Below are positions 23,301 through 35,500 of a stretch of 64,000 bases of DNA, one piece after another. Source of the stretch: Pohlia nutans (taxonomy: Eukaryota; Streptophyta; Bryopsida; Bryales; Mniaceae). A model generated the notes under the pieces. That model was not told the DNA's origin. It worked only from the letters and a program-made list of their open reading frames with translations, and ran no database searches. The stretch spans positions 22,101,811-22,165,810 of the forward strand of contig CM040085.1 in assembly GCA_022496805.1 (NCBI GenBank), given 5' to 3'. A program made the translations under genes and the position numbers. Numbering within the stretch: the stretch's first letter is position 1; every line of letters starts with the position of its first letter.

Positions 23301-24285
23301 ATTTTCCACACATGCCGCATTCTCCTCCTGTATTAACCATGAAACTCCTGGTATTAATTAAGAATCACAAAGAACGATTATTCCTAAGCGAAACACACAC
23401 TCATTTTGCAATGAACAACACAAGGGATCATTGTGACTGCCACTCTCAACCCTCGCTTCTTGCATCCTCCTCCTACAGTTGAAGACATAATCGAGGTTTG
23501 ATACCCCTAATTGTATGAATTAAACCCTAAAGGACCAAGAAGCCCAAATTGCGTTCCGAGTTTTTCTTAACAGCTTTGAGTAGGTCTGAATTATCTTTTT
23601 CACAATATGCTTAGGGGTTAAGAGTACAGAAAGAACATAATCCTTCTCTTTCAACACGTCATCTCCTAACCGAGATTATTTTAAAATTAGACATTTCGCC
23701 TTCTGAAGGTTCAATCTTCTCTCACTCTGTCCCGAGGTACAAAATTAAAGTCCGAAAATAACGACACTTCCAGATATAGGTCACTAAAAACCAAAAAAGA
23801 AGAAGTTGAACGTCCTTTCCACAAGCACAAACTGACCTCGATCTCTCCAATAACTATTCCAAAACCAGATCAATTATGGAACCTCTCACACAATTGATGA
23901 AAAACTCTCCGGAATTATCAATCAACACAAGACTCGCGAACCCAACATGCATGCGACCCAATTCAATTCCTGCACTTGCGCAGTGTCTCTCTCGGTGGCG
24001 TAAGAGACACAATTGCACAGTCTTTCTCTCTCTCTCTCTCTCACTCTGTGGCGTAAGAGACAAGATACCTGCGGCATGCTCCTTCAGACGTTGGCGTTTA
24101 CTAGGCATGCGTTTGGACCAACCCTTGTCGACGACCTTGTGCGTATGCACGTCGACCTTGTGCGTGGCCTGGAGCTGCAATTGCTGTTTCTTGGATGATC
24201 GGGTGAGGGGTGCCATTCTGCTGCTGCTGCTGCGCTCCTTGCTGCTGGAGGAGAGCGGCAAGAAGCAATTGAAGCAGCGCGGCAT
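17367..24285 (-). CDS. RING/IBR-like module fused to a BIRC6-type ubiquitin-conjugating (E2) domain, 824 aa, 9 exons
   Basis: Exons, read on the minus strand: 24285-24069, 23327-23147, 22595-22378, 21800-21499, 21295-21232, 20837-20566, 20154-19948, 19493-18956, 17842-17367. All introns are GT-AG and all phases agree, giving 824 residues. Residues 1-72 are basic and may hold a nuclear signal. A C3HC4 RING follows: C76, C79, C92, H94, C97, C100, C126, C129. After a helical linker comes an IBR-like set: C180-x4-C185, then C248-x2-C251-x4-C256-x2-C259 and H276-x2-C279, with a long insert between the two halves. No Rcat (RING2) cysteine cluster follows. Residues 320-600 include 'GTGYGGD' and a 'NDSMLD' stretch resembling the region before the UBC of BIRC6. 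The UBC domain spans about 603-735 with 'FNPNLY' (687-692) in place of the HPN motif and active cysteine C698 in 'GKICLSLL'. Known for the family: BIRC6 is itself an E2/E3 hybrid. Inferred: a self-contained ubiquitin ligase. A second in-frame ATG (24216) could also start it. Confidence 0.88.
17898..18406 (+). mobile_element. Family B MITE, copy 4, in intron 8 of the E2/E3 gene
   Basis: It starts around 'gattcaacactgttttcaaa' (left TTAA lost) and ends GCGCGTCAAAGGG-TTAA (18403-18406). It retains the uninterrupted 'atgtttaaggtctc' that serves as the empty site for the insertion at 1779-2011. Confidence 0.78.
18415..18640 (-). mobile_element. Family E MITE remnant in intron 8
   Basis: 'gctaaaggaccaaggattta' to 'gcttcttggtcctttagggg' is family E in reverse with a damaged left end. 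It follows directly on the B copy, as E follows B elsewhere. Between 18690 and 18862 the same intron also holds a 'actctctgtgtccggaaata' segment (similar to 46400-46440) and a partial copy of the 6485-6790 repeat. Confidence 0.7.
19555..19870. repeat. Diverged direct repeat in intron 7 of the E2/E3 gene
   Basis: Two units of about 190 bp share 'tgcacccctactcgttgaga' against 'tgcacccctcctcattgaga', and 'gagctttcccacgat' against 'gagctttccgacgat'. A third, partial unit begins near 19556. It is an old tandem duplication or a repeat fragment. Confidence 0.65.
20210..20450. repeat. Possible MITE in intron 6 of the E2/E3 gene
   Basis: 'gcgcacccctctccctt' near 20210 is partly inverted in 'aaaaggggtggctctc' near 20431. 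'ccctctatatagtg' is partly inverted in 'actatagagggactc'. Ends are imprecise and no clear target duplication was found. Confidence 0.35.
20966..21198 (+). mobile_element. Family E MITE in intron 5 of the E2/E3 gene
   Basis: It runs from TTAC-CCCTAAAGGACCAAG (TTAA mutated) to TGGTCCATTAGGTCCTG-TTAA. The interior landmarks 'gtaggtcctatgtggacttc' and 'ggtgatataaaattcaatcc' are those of the family. The right end lies 34 bp upstream of the exon 5 boundary on the plus-strand scale. Confidence 0.8.
21858..22243. repeat. 56-bp direct duplication flanking an E-like fragment, in intron 3
   Basis: The block 'catatgcaaccaaagcataa' through 'aagtatgttattaa' is present at 21901-21956 and again, identical over 56 bp, at 22188-22243. 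The 231 bp between begin at the TTAA with CTCCTAAAGGACTGAGG, a decayed TTAA-element start. The shorter unit 'gcaaccaaagcataagca' occurs three times at 21858-21925. A short AT microsatellite lies at about 22347-22362. Confidence 0.8.
22862..23109. mobile_element. Short TTAA MITE (type T) in intron 2 of the E2/E3 gene
   Basis: It is 248 bp with TTAA at both ends (22862-22865, 23106-23109), ends CCCCTAAGCGTCTAAA and GTGGACGCTTAGGGG. Its termini match those of the nested element at 1783-2007. It lies 37 bp from exon 2. Confidence 0.85.
23520..23621 (+). mobile_element. Internally deleted family E MITE in intron 1 of the E2/E3 gene
   Basis: It is 102 bp from TTAA-ACCCTAAAGGACCAAGAAG to ATATGCTTAGGGG-TTAA. 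The two ends are family E, but most of the interior is gone. Intron 1 also carries a CT microsatellite (about 24021-24043) flanked by two copies of 'ggtggcgtaagagaca' or 'tgtggcgtaagagaca', the second adjoining the exon 1 donor. Confidence 0.75.
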
Positions 24286-24487
24286 GTGAGCACACGCAAT
24301 TGGCGCCCTGGGAATTTGCCGTGGGCGTGGTTTTATTGGCCATGGAACTGAAAGAGGGCGTGATCAATTGTGCAAGAGCAACACTCAGTGTCTGTCGGAG
24401 TACAACTTCACTTCCACGAGACGAGGAGTTCGTCCCTCCCTGTCTGTGCATGAGTGATCGTCGGTCCCTTGGGCCTCGCTTTTCGCT

Positions 24488-24811
24488 AGGACCAAGGATT
24501 CCTGGTTCTTACAATGACAAATTCAATTGTGAAAAAATGAAAGGGGAGAGTAGTTTTGTACCAATGGCTCTTTGTGTGGTGGGCACTAACACATTATTCA
24601 CGTCGGTCTCGAAAGAAGGTTGGAGTTTTTGTCTATTTTAATTATGATGAGATTGAATTTTATATCACCAGAATCAATGAATAACATTACATGTATTGAT
24701 CAAAAAGGAAAAAGAAATTGAACAAAAAGAAGTTCATATAGGACCTACTTAAAACTGCTAAATAAGAAACATAAGGCCCAATTTTGGGCTTCTTGATCCT
24801 TTAGGGGCTAA
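24488..24811 (-). mobile_element. Family E MITE, reverse, 5' of the E2/E3 gene, with internal extra sequence
   Basis: It runs from 'ctaggaccaaggattcctgg' to 'cttgatcctttaggggctaa'. The left TTAA is lost and the right is CTAA, shared with the next element. About 90 bp of unrelated text near 24535-24640 interrupts it. Confidence 0.65.
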
Positions 24812-25044
24812 CCCCTAAAAGACCAAGAAGCCCAAATTGGGCCTCATGGTTTTTTGAGTAGTTTTAAGTAGGTCCTATATGAACTTCCTTTTGTTCAATT
24901 TTTTTTTTCCTTTTTGACCAATACATGCAATGTTCTTCACTGATTCTGGTGATATAAAATTTGGTCCCATCTAAATTGTATTTTTTCGCAATATGATTAG
25001 TAGAATTTGTTGCTTTAAAACCTTGAATCATTGGTCCTTTAGGT
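24808..25044 (+). mobile_element. Family E MITE, head to head with the previous copy
   Basis: It starts CTAA-CCCCTAAAAGACCAAG and ends 'attggtcctttaggtgac'. The full E interior is present. Together with 24488-24811 it forms a large inverted repeat ('gaagcccaaattgggcctca' against 'aggcccaattttgggcttct'). Confidence 0.78.
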
Positions 25045-25428
25045 GACCATTTTCATTGGCAGTGTATTTACTTTTAAATGACGAGGATTTTCCTCATCAT
25101 ATTCACAACTTTCTATTCATTATTTTGATAAATTCTTTTTTGTACATCATAGTGCACACCAAATGAAGCAAAACATGTAATTTAGTACCTCAATTGATTG
25201 AATTAGCAGATTTTTTTTCATTGCTATAAAGTAGATCATCAAAAAGTGCTCTTGAGACCATATTTTGGTTTTTGGATGACGGGATAAACCTAAACTTAGA
25301 AAAGTTAAAGACTAAAACAAATAAATGTTCATTTGACACACTTTGAAAGAAAACACGATTGAACAAAACCTCATGGAGTAATTATGCATGGTCAAAGTTT
25401 AATTGACTTTAGGGTATCGAGAGTTAAA

Positions 25429-25690
25429 GATGTGTACTGTAGCTTCCTAGCAACTTGGACATCTTGGTGCTAATAATTAATTAAAGTGCAAAAAAGAAGT
25501 TAGGTAACACAAAAAAAATTAAAATTAAAATCGGGCAGTATCATATAATAAATATATATTAAAACAGTTGGCTTTTAATATTTCTTATTTATTTTGAACA
25601 AACTAGATTAATAATTTCCCATAAATTTAGGCACCCTTTTAATTATTTATTTTTTGACTAAACTGCTAGGAAGCTACGATACATCTCACT
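25429..25690. mobile_element. MITE with 'gatgtgtactgtagcttcctagca' ends
   Basis: 'gtactgtagcttcctagcaa' at the left is inverted as 'gctaggaagctacgataca' at the right, with two mismatches. The AT-rich centre is non-coding. Between 25691 and 26910 there is only AT-rich DNA with small anonymous ORFs. Confidence 0.6.
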
Positions 25691-26910
25691 TAATATTGAC
25701 TATTTTAAGAAATAAAGAATTTCAATAGATGAGTGGAAAATTTTGGAAGGGGATGTATTTATTATTTTATTTAAAAATAAAAACATCATAATGATTTTGG
25801 AGCTCATTTTGGAATCCACTAGTCCAAAGGAAGCTGGTATGTTTTTTAAGGGTTAACTCTAGAAGAATGGGCCTATCACCGTGCTCAATAATGCACAAAA
25901 TCATTATTTGATAGTAAGGAAAGTATTCTTCAAAATGAAGCAAAATGTCATCGAAAGATCTTTTTCAGGCCTTAGCATCCTTCTTGGGTTAAATTGGTCT
26001 CAGGCTCTCCTACTTTGGATGTTTAATCCATCATACTTTAAAGAAAGTACACAACATGGAAGTACCGTGCTACTTCAAAGAAGTAGCTCAATCATATATT
26101 AAGTGCACACTTATGCAAAACAATTCTCCATCACTTCCTCCAAAAAATTGATTTTTCATTTGCCTATGAATTGTTCCAAAATCGATTTCACGAGAAAGAT
26201 TTGTTGCATATAGAATTAAATTATGAAATATCCAAAATGCAAGTAACAATTTTTTCAAAAAAAAAGAAACTCGTCAATTTTTAAGAATGTGCAATATACT
26301 GTATTTCTTTCTCTAAAGGCTTTCCCATAAAATGAATGAAAATCAAATTTTTGTCATGAAAATTTTGAAATATTGGCATGTTTTATTGCAATACACATTT
26401 CAACAAAGTCAAAAGCCTTTGTTTTTTTGTAAATTTTTCTGATATTTTTTTTTCTTTTGCAAATTTAGGTCCCCAAAATGATTGCACTTGGCCAAGTGCA
26501 AAAATAGGGAATTGCATGTTAAGAGTTATAAAAAGTGGTATACATCAATCACATATATTGGTTTTATTGGTAAATTCTATTAAAAAGACTCTAAATAAAT
26601 AAATGAAAGAAACTCTACACTACTTAAGTGCTATTTGTAAAGTGTCTTTCTATAGAGAGTGTGGAAGCTTTGCGTAAGGAAACTCGAATATTGTATTATG
26701 TATAAGGAATATTAACTGAATTGACTGCTTCAGAGTTGGGTACGATTGGATTCCTATTAACCTTCGGCAATTGAAAGTAATTATCTATACTAATTAGTAT
26801 CTATGAGTTGCCCATTTTGGTCCACCCTACCTTGCTTCTACCCATTCACTAATCTAGTTCTTGTTTCTAGGTCATATTCACACACTCCACAAGGTCACAA
26901 TTACATGATT

Positions 26911-27728
26911 TTAACCCCTAAGCGTCCCTAGCTTTTCTGGGCTTAAAATCATCATCGCTTTTGATGTGTTATAGGTCTAAATGTAAGTGGGGTATGGGAA
27001 TCTCAACTGTACAATCTTGTAATATACATGTTGTAGATCATGTGGATCAATTTTGAGGTCATTTGGCCATATAGATTGCAAGATCATAGTGTTTTAGTGT
27101 TAAAAAAGGATGTTGAAATTTTCCTAGCAACACAGTTAGAAGTGAAATTCGTTTTCAAAAATTACTCAAATGAAAAAACTTTGAACTATAAAGTAGTTCA
27201 AAATCATCATATAAACACATTGGTACCAAAAAACCTCATGAAAAAATTTAATGTGCCCTAAAATGGCCTTGCAAGGTCAAAAAGTAGCCTGAAAAGTGAC
27301 CAATTTGACCTAAAAGGCAAAAGTGTCCAAACTAGACCCGTGCACTAAAATGACTCCCAAACATTCAAACAACATGGATTGACATGAAATTTTTACCGTG
27401 ATAATTAAACTTCAAGGGGAATCCAACCCAATAATTTTTTTTTATTGAAAACAAACATGGGATGAAGGAGATACTAGCCCCCGAAGTTGCAGCCATCAAA
27501 ATGCACAAGAACTGTCCAAGAAAAGACCCCTACTTTCAAATGATCACCAAAAATTCAATACATCTCGAATCAATTTGAAATTTTTCCTACTCATTCCATA
27601 GATCATGCAGTTTGTTTTTTCAAAATTTCATTAAAATCAGACACTTTTTGGAAAAGTTACAGCTCTTTGAAGGTGATTGTACCCCCAAAAACGTCTAAAA
27701 TATGGACGTCAGGACGGTTAGGGGTTAA
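26911..27728. mobile_element. Large TTAA element, type K (818 bp)
   Basis: TTAA-CCCCTAAGCGTCCC (26911) and GGACGGTTAGGGG-TTAA (ending 27728) bound the largest TTAA element seen here. The interior is unlike B, W, S or E. It contains a 73-codon ORF (27040-27261) with no motif I recognise; this is not evidence of a transposase. From 27729 to 28275 nothing is identifiable. Confidence 0.75.
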
Positions 27729-28275
27729 AGAGTTGGATATATGTATGAAGTCAAGTTTTTTATTTTATTTTAATATTATTATTATTATTTTAATGAACTT
27801 TCTTTAAAAAATCAGATTTATTTCATTTATTATAAAAATCCTTAAAGGATCATGATAAGGTCCCTCTACCTCATTTTTGAACATTCTGAGTCGCTTCGTG
27901 ACTCCCAACTTAAGGTAGCAGCATCTAAAATTGCCAACGACCCAATGTGGCCAGCTACTTTTGAACCAAAAATGAACTCTTATAAGTCTGAAAGCTACCA
28001 GCAGCTTCCCAGTTGTTACTTCACAATTGGTCCAGTTCAATGTTGCTTCACAGTTGGTCCTTTGTTTCTTTTGGGTAAGTCTATGGCTTAGAATAGGTGT
28101 CTACAGCACCCTTGCTTCAAAAATTCCTGTAAAATTACTCATACTTCCAAAAATTATGATTCCAAGGCCCAACACTTCCTCTCAGATTTGCTAAGACATT
28201 CATGATTTCATTCCATGTTGCTTGCACTCCCAAGGTACCACATCTCTTATATTGTCATGATTAGGTGTCTCTACC

Positions 28276-28680
28276 TTAGAGCATCTCCATCCTCCCGTGT
28301 TAAAGCAGCCCGCAATGGCCTTTGATGTGGCTGCGTTGACTCAAGCCCAAGACTAGGCAACGTAGCGGTCCCAAGTTTTATTTCACGCACCCGCATTCTG
28401 GCCTAATTGGAGGATCAGTTGTAATCTACTTCTTGCAAGTTTTTCCATTCCAGCCACCTCGTTGGCTCATTACCCAGCTACGTCACCAGCTCTTGGCGGG
28501 TCAACGACTATTCTCCCCTGAAGCTTTCTGTCCCGGGAATCTCGAGTTGGCATGGTGCGGCCTCCGCTTGCAGTAGAGCGTGGGTCGCATTTTTTTCTTG
28601 TCGCTTTTTGTTTGAAGTGCCCCTTGATGACCACTTGGCATAGCTGCTTTCACGCGGCAGGGTGGAGATGCTCTAAGGTT
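28276..28680. mobile_element. MITE with 'ttagagcatctccatcc' ends and a GC-rich core
   Basis: 'ccttagagcatctccatcct' at the left is inverted as 'gggtggagatgctctaagg' at the right. The core is much richer in G and C than the flanks and has no long ORF. A related solo end 'ggtggagatgctcttag' lies at about 29045. The ends resemble the common plant GAGCATCTCC-type termini. The stretch 28681-29582 is otherwise unassigned. Confidence 0.7.
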
Positions 28681-29582
28681 TTAAGGTAGGAGGTGCATAA
28701 ACAATCCTACTTGATCAATGAAGGTCATAGACATTAAATTCAGCATGTCACTTGCTCCTAGATAAAGGACGCTTCAGAGCATCTCATAATTGCACTTTGA
28801 AGGTCATCGAAAAATTAGAGGGCATACCATGTAGTTCCTCACCAACATCACTCAATTAGACTGTAAAAATAGCAAGTAAGCCACTCACAAGTCACCACGC
28901 ATAGATTGTGCAATCAAGAAGAGAAGACACACTACCTTGAGTTGTTTTGAACTCGGTTGTTGTATTCAAGGTCTCCCTCCAAATAAATTGTTGACCAACA
29001 TGCCCATCCATTTTTCAAGAACTAGTGAGCTATCGAGAGTATTGGTGGAGATGCTCTTAGAACAAGGACGGTTTATTATGCACCTCATACCTTACTGAAA
29101 GACTCTAAATCTCCCCCCCCCTCCGGACGTTAATGCAAGAGGACAAAAACTGCTCCCTATTTTGAACATGTAGGGGCCCACCTTAAAATTTAAACCTTGT
29201 TTCCAAAGGTTTAAAATTCCCGAGAGGATTCCCCTAGACCACTTCAGGAACGTAGACCCCAAATTTGCAAAAAAAATTGCCAAAAAAAGACCCTAGTGTG
29301 CCCAAAATGGAAATTTCAGAAAATGGGGCCCATGGGTGAACATTGCTCGCATTAACGTCAGGGGATTTAGAGTCGGGGTACCTTACTGTATACCAGTTTT
29401 ATTGCCAACCCTAATGGCTTGTATGTGCAGGACTGGTGCACCTGTACACACTGATTTCTGGTTGATCAAGTTGAAAGAACTCTCTTTGCTCTCTTTCAAA
29501 GTCTCCCTCTCAGAGATTGTTTGTAAGCGCAGTTTTTGAGCTCAATCGAGATCTGTCTACCTCGATTTTCGAAGCACACACG

Positions 29583-32500
29583 ATGGCGGCGGGCATGGCG
29601 AATTCGACGCAGACACAGATAGATGACCTTTATATGAACATCACGCAGCCAAGACCAAACATGCTGGATGTCGCCATCGAGCAGGCGGCTCTTAAGGTTG
29701 TAATTTTACCCCCCAAAACTCTTTCTACTTTCTTACATCACACAGGAGCCATGTCTTTGAAGAATCTCCAATGCCCTGAATTTTTTACACAAATTAACCC
29801 CTAAAGGCCCGAGAAGTCCAAATCGAACCTCAGGTTTTTTTTTAGTAGTTTTGAGTAAGTTCTACATGGACTTTCTTTTGATCAACACATGCATTGTTCT
29901 TCACTGATTCTAGAGATATAAAATTTGGTCCCATCTGAATTAAATTTTTCACAATATGATCAATTGAATTTGTCATTTAAAATCATGAATCCTTGGTCTT
30001 AAAAGTCAGATTGTCTGATACTGCATTTGACTGTACGACCATAAAGTATATGCACTCATAATTCCCCTTAGCAGAAACTGAGCATAGTTATTATTATTTA
30101 ACATATTTTTTTATATGGGTTTTGTAATATTGTGAAAGAGGATTCCAACACACTTTAACATGCATTATTTGAACACCTTTTTAATAAGTTATGAGCATAA
30201 ATTGATCCTACACTCCATTGTTTAGACATAACATTCAGTAGCATGCACTATCTCTGTCTTGACTCTACAATAGATGGTTTGGAATATTCCACACCCACCA
30301 GTACTTCATCAGTAGCTAAGTGGACAAGTAGAGGGTCAAGGTGATGAGTAGAGTGCATGAAGGAAAGGTAGTGGGCATGAAGGCTACTGGATGTTATGGA
30401 TGGTATACATTTTCATAGGGGCAATTTTGGGTGCACATACCGGCTTAATCAAAATGCCACGTGCGACTAAATTGCCTTGATTCATTACAATCCTTACTTC
30501 AACCACTTATCACCAAGACTAATGAATCTGACAAGTCTGTTAAAGTTGTCCCTTTCTGATATGACATGTTTGGGAAGCCCTAACTTCAAGATGGATTAGT
30601 CACCGAAATGACTTGTCACATGTGCATTGCTTGAAACAATAATATTATCGTATCATGGAAGGTAGACTGTAGCGATGACGAGTTCAATCACTGAGCAACC
30701 TACAATCTTCACATCAATAATAACGCATCATGGCCAAAAACTGCGCAGAGAGGACCCAACATCAGTCGCCTGTTATACGCCGGCAAAATTCCTGAGGACG
30801 AACAGCCAGAAATCTCCAAGGACCGCGTTGTTGGTAATCTTCAACCAATTAACCCCTAAAGGACCAAGAAACTCTCATGTTTTCTTTAGCAGTTATGAGT
30901 ATGTCTTATGTGGACTTCCTCTTGTTCAAATTTATTTGTATTTTGACCAACACATAGAATGTTCTTTGTTGATTCCAGTGATATAAAATTTGGTCCCATC
31001 TGAATCACATTTTTAACTATGCGATTGATTGAATTTGTCATTTTAAAACCGTGAATCCTTTGTCCTTTAGGGGTTAACACAACTTCACAGAAACTGATTA
31101 ACAATTGTTACAGTGCTACAGAAAGATTAATACTGAAATCGTGCTTTCAGTTTTCGTGCCATTTTGATGCCTTTTTTAATGCCAATGCCAATTTAATGCT
31201 ATTTTAATATCAAAGTGGCACTACTGAAGAGATAACTGAACATTGAAAGAATTCATAATCAATGAAGAGGAGCTTTTGTGATACAACTCAGTAAAGTTAC
31301 TGCTCAAACAAGTCTTATTATATAATCGAATAGGGTTATTGTTTAACCCCTGAAGGGCCAGAGATTCATGGTTTAAAATTGACCAATTCAATTGATTATA
31401 TATCGACACAAATATATTCAGATTAGGTCCAATCTGAATATATGAAGAACATTGCATGCGCTGGTCAAAAAATAAATAAATTTGAATAGAATAAAGTCTG
31501 CATAGGACCTACTCAAAACCACTAAAGAAAAACACGAGATCCAATTCGAGCTTCTTGGTCCTTTAGGGGTTAACTCAAAAAAAATCCAACCTTAAATAGA
31601 AGGATATTAACATCATTGCAAATATTGTTAATGGCATGCTTCAAGTTTTAGAACCTTCTCCCCCCAAAAAAAAAAGACAAACAAACATGAGCAGAAGAGC
31701 ATGTCCATGGCTGCTAAGAAATTAGTTGGGTGCGGTGTGCAGGATGGCACGAAGTGACCATGAAAGGCGCAGGACTGATCTCCAGAATGGCAGGGTTTTT
31801 GATGGTGTACCCAACGTGTGTAGTGCATTTGCTTGAGGTAAAATAAAAAAATTAAATGAAATTTAAGCATACATTAAGAGTGTCTTCATTTGACTGACGA
31901 CACTACCATAGTACCATAGTACCATAGCTGGGTCGCCACCCTACGAACGAATATTTAATATTTTTTGAATAATAAGGATTGTTCCTCAAAAAGTGAATTT
32001 CTTGATTTTTGTTTGTGAGCGAAAAAATGATAAAAAAATGGCCCTAAACAACTTAGAAATAGCAAAATATAGCTTAAAATAATTTATTCTATTTTTGTTT
32101 TTTGGTCCTCATAATTTCTGATTTTTACCTTTTTTATTTTTTGAATTATTTTTTGAATTATTTTTTGATGACCCAGCTATGACACTACGGTAGTAGGAAA
32201 TGTGTCATTTTTCACTTACTATGATTGAAAAAGGAATGAAACTGCACTAGGCAGTTGGGTTGTGTCAGTGCAGGTGAGTGGTTTTGATCACAAGATAGAA
32301 ATATAAGCATAATATTCAGACACTGTTCATTGTTCCCACAAAAGGGGGAACGAAAAACGACAGGTCTGCTACTAGTGTTATGACCGCTGCATTGGAATTC
32401 AGAGTATCGGATGTTTGTTTGTTTGTGATTTGAGAGAATGTTGTGCAGGCGGAGACACCAACGTTGATGCATGTGGTGAAAGCATTGCGAGGCGAAGGGA

Positions 32501-35500
32501 AGCTGGAGCCCATTCTGGAAGGAGTGTGCATTCTCTCCTTCACGGAAATGGTAACCCTCATGCATGTTTCATACCCTTCTTCTTTTTTGACACAAATGAA
32601 AGAGTTTTTGTTGCCCAAAAAAATCAACTATGTTTGCATAACGTGCTTCAACCCCCTACTGTTCACGTTCGAATCTCAAGTATCTGTTAGGGGATAGGAG
32701 GAATCGTAGAGAATTTCCTCTAACTTAAGTTGGGCCAAGCAAAGAGGATTGAAGAGTTTAATTATTTTATAAGTAGTTTACACTGTGGCAGCATTGTAGA
32801 GAAAGGGTGTGGTCTAGCAAGGGCTGAAGAACGTAATGAGTGTCTTTTCCTTCTTTTGGGAGACAAATGAAAGAAGTCTCTTTGAAAAAAATAAAAAGAT
32901 ACAACTATATATATATATATATATATATATAAACTTTATCTATAATGGATTCTCAACCCTGGATGAAACCCTTTGAAAATAAATTTATAAGCTAAATTCA
33001 TCAAAAATATATATACTTCTGTTAACCCTTTAACGTCCTGATTCAACATTGTTTTTAAAGATTTGTTATAAAATGTTTGATGAAAAACAAAAATAGAGTT
33101 CATGTACAAAACAAAGTTATAAATGTCAATGTGAAGATCACATCTGTGCAGTTGGATTCATCATACTTATTATTAATACTTTTTAATTAATTGTGCAAGG
33201 TTTTCTCTTGAAATTCAATTTAAAATCCCAATTTTTAAATTTTTAAAAATAAAATAAAAATAAAAATAAAGAAAAATTGTAATGAAATTGGAATAATATG
33301 CACTACGAGATGGTATGGTTTCCATTATTTGATTCTACTTATTTTGGAAAATCATCTATAAGGTCTCACTTTTTGAACTAAGAATGAAACTTGACATAAA
33401 CCAATTGTGTTGTTTTTAAAAAAAAAACACAATATCTTATTTTGAAGATCCATACCGTACAAATGATAATCAACTAGCACAAGAACCAAGAGAAATTTGG
33501 ATGGATGAAAAATTGTACAGGATGTAGTATTGAGAAAGGTTGCAATTTGTTTGTCGTCCATTATATGGACACAGACGCGTCAAAGGGTTAAATTTATAAA
33601 TTTACAATAATTGGTTAAAATTGGAAACTACATAATATAGTGAAGGAGTGTAAAATCCTAAAATATTTTTATTTCTTATACACTAATGCATTTTTCAAAG
33701 TTGTTTGTCTATTGACACTTCAGTGTAAAGAATGGCGACAATGTAGGTGCAACTCCGAACATGGCCTGCATGGATGAATGTATTTATTAAAAGCGAAAAT
33801 CTAGGACCATATAATGAATTCATTCTAGAAGATTTTAATGTTGTTCGAAAGGTAATTAGTTTAGTTCAATCACATTAACCCCTAAATGTCTATAGCCCTC
33901 TCCAAATTGGGCAGTTTTGCAAAGATGCATTATAAAATGTAATTAAGAGGGATGTTTTGAACTTGATGTATGAATAAAAGTTGTACATTATGAAATTTTG
34001 ATTCTATCCCATATAGTTAAATCCATGATTGCAATCACCAATATTTTTGTATAAAATTTGAAACTTAAAATTCAAAATTCTTTTGTAATTTGATTATGAA
34101 TAAGATATCGACAATCTATGAATGAAATTTGTTGTGATGGGTTGAAATGTAAGACTCTAACTGTAGGGATTTTTGGAGATTTTTTGGTTGATTGATTTTA
34201 TGAGTTGACTTTTTCAAAAGCACTTTTGAACACTTTTGAACTGAGATCTTAGAAATTTTTGGTGAATCACTGCAATACAAAATGAGGCATAACTTTTTCA
34301 CAAATCAACCCCTTTCTAATCGATTCACACATGCATGAAGCTATCTTCCTATGAAATCTACAGGAAAAAATTCACACTGCAAAAAGTGCATGACGAATGA
34401 GAAAACATGGATGAAATTTGTACATCGTCCAAAAATGGACGCTTATGTAGTTAAGGGTTAAAGTGGGTAATAAAGAATTTTTGAGAAATAAATGTTTGGC
34501 TATATATAGAAACATCTTCAATACTGGAGTAGAAAAGCAAGTCTCTTGAATAAATAAATATAAAATATTTTTATATTTTAGAAATCATAAATAAATTTAA
34601 AAAAGAAAACATACATACAAATTTTATAATTCTTTTACTTCTAGGATGATTTTTTTTAATTTTTCCTTTAATTATTCTTGCATGCAATCAAAATGGCAGT
34701 AAAAAGAAAGATGAGAAATTATTACTTATAAAATAAGTGTAAATCTATAGTCAATTTAGTACTATATTTTATTTTTATTTTTTACATAGTTTGTGAAATT
34801 TTGAAATACATGATTATAATAGTTTAATTGCAAAATAGGATTTATCAATTGTATTTTGGGTGTTTTTGTTGATAGATTATTGAAATAAATATTAACATTC
34901 TCAAATGTGGTAGAATTTTTACAGACATGATCAAGGTTTGATACCCTCATTTAATGTATAAAAATATTCTTAAAAAATCATATCATATAATTTATAATAT
35001 ATTAATTCAATTTAAGTATCATTTTTGAAATCTTAAAATATGTTAAAACAATTTATGAAAATAAAATTTATGAATTTTTAGTTACAAGTAGATTTGACAT
35101 TCAATTAATATTTACATTCATTAGGATGAATGGCCAACTGCTTTGGAATCTTTAAGAGCCACTGTAGAAGATCTTATAATTTATGATCCTAATGAAATTT
35201 GGGCTTGTAAGATTTATCCATTTGTATATTTTTGTATAATGATATTTTATTGATGATTTGCTAAAAATTTATTCTAGAGTGGTTGGAGAAAAATGGAAAA
35301 TAATTATTAATAATATATTTATCTATTTAGATATTTATTTTAATAATTCTTTAACAAATGAAAACTATTAGATATCATTTTCTCTTTTCTATACATAAGA
35401 AATATGACTATTGAACTTCATTTGAAATATATTGATTAAAAAAAATTAAATTGGAGAAAAATATTATCACCTAAAATTAGGCAATGATTTTAAATGGTAT

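Noticed and set aside
24084..24451. Glutamine- and alanine-rich ORFs overlapping exon 1 of the E2/E3 gene
   Set aside because: They are in other frames; only the 24285 frame joins in phase to the RING exon.
35278..35430. Alternative exon after 35206 in the 209-aa gene
   Set aside because: The nearest acceptor gives an immediate stop, and the next has no GT donor for over 100 bases.
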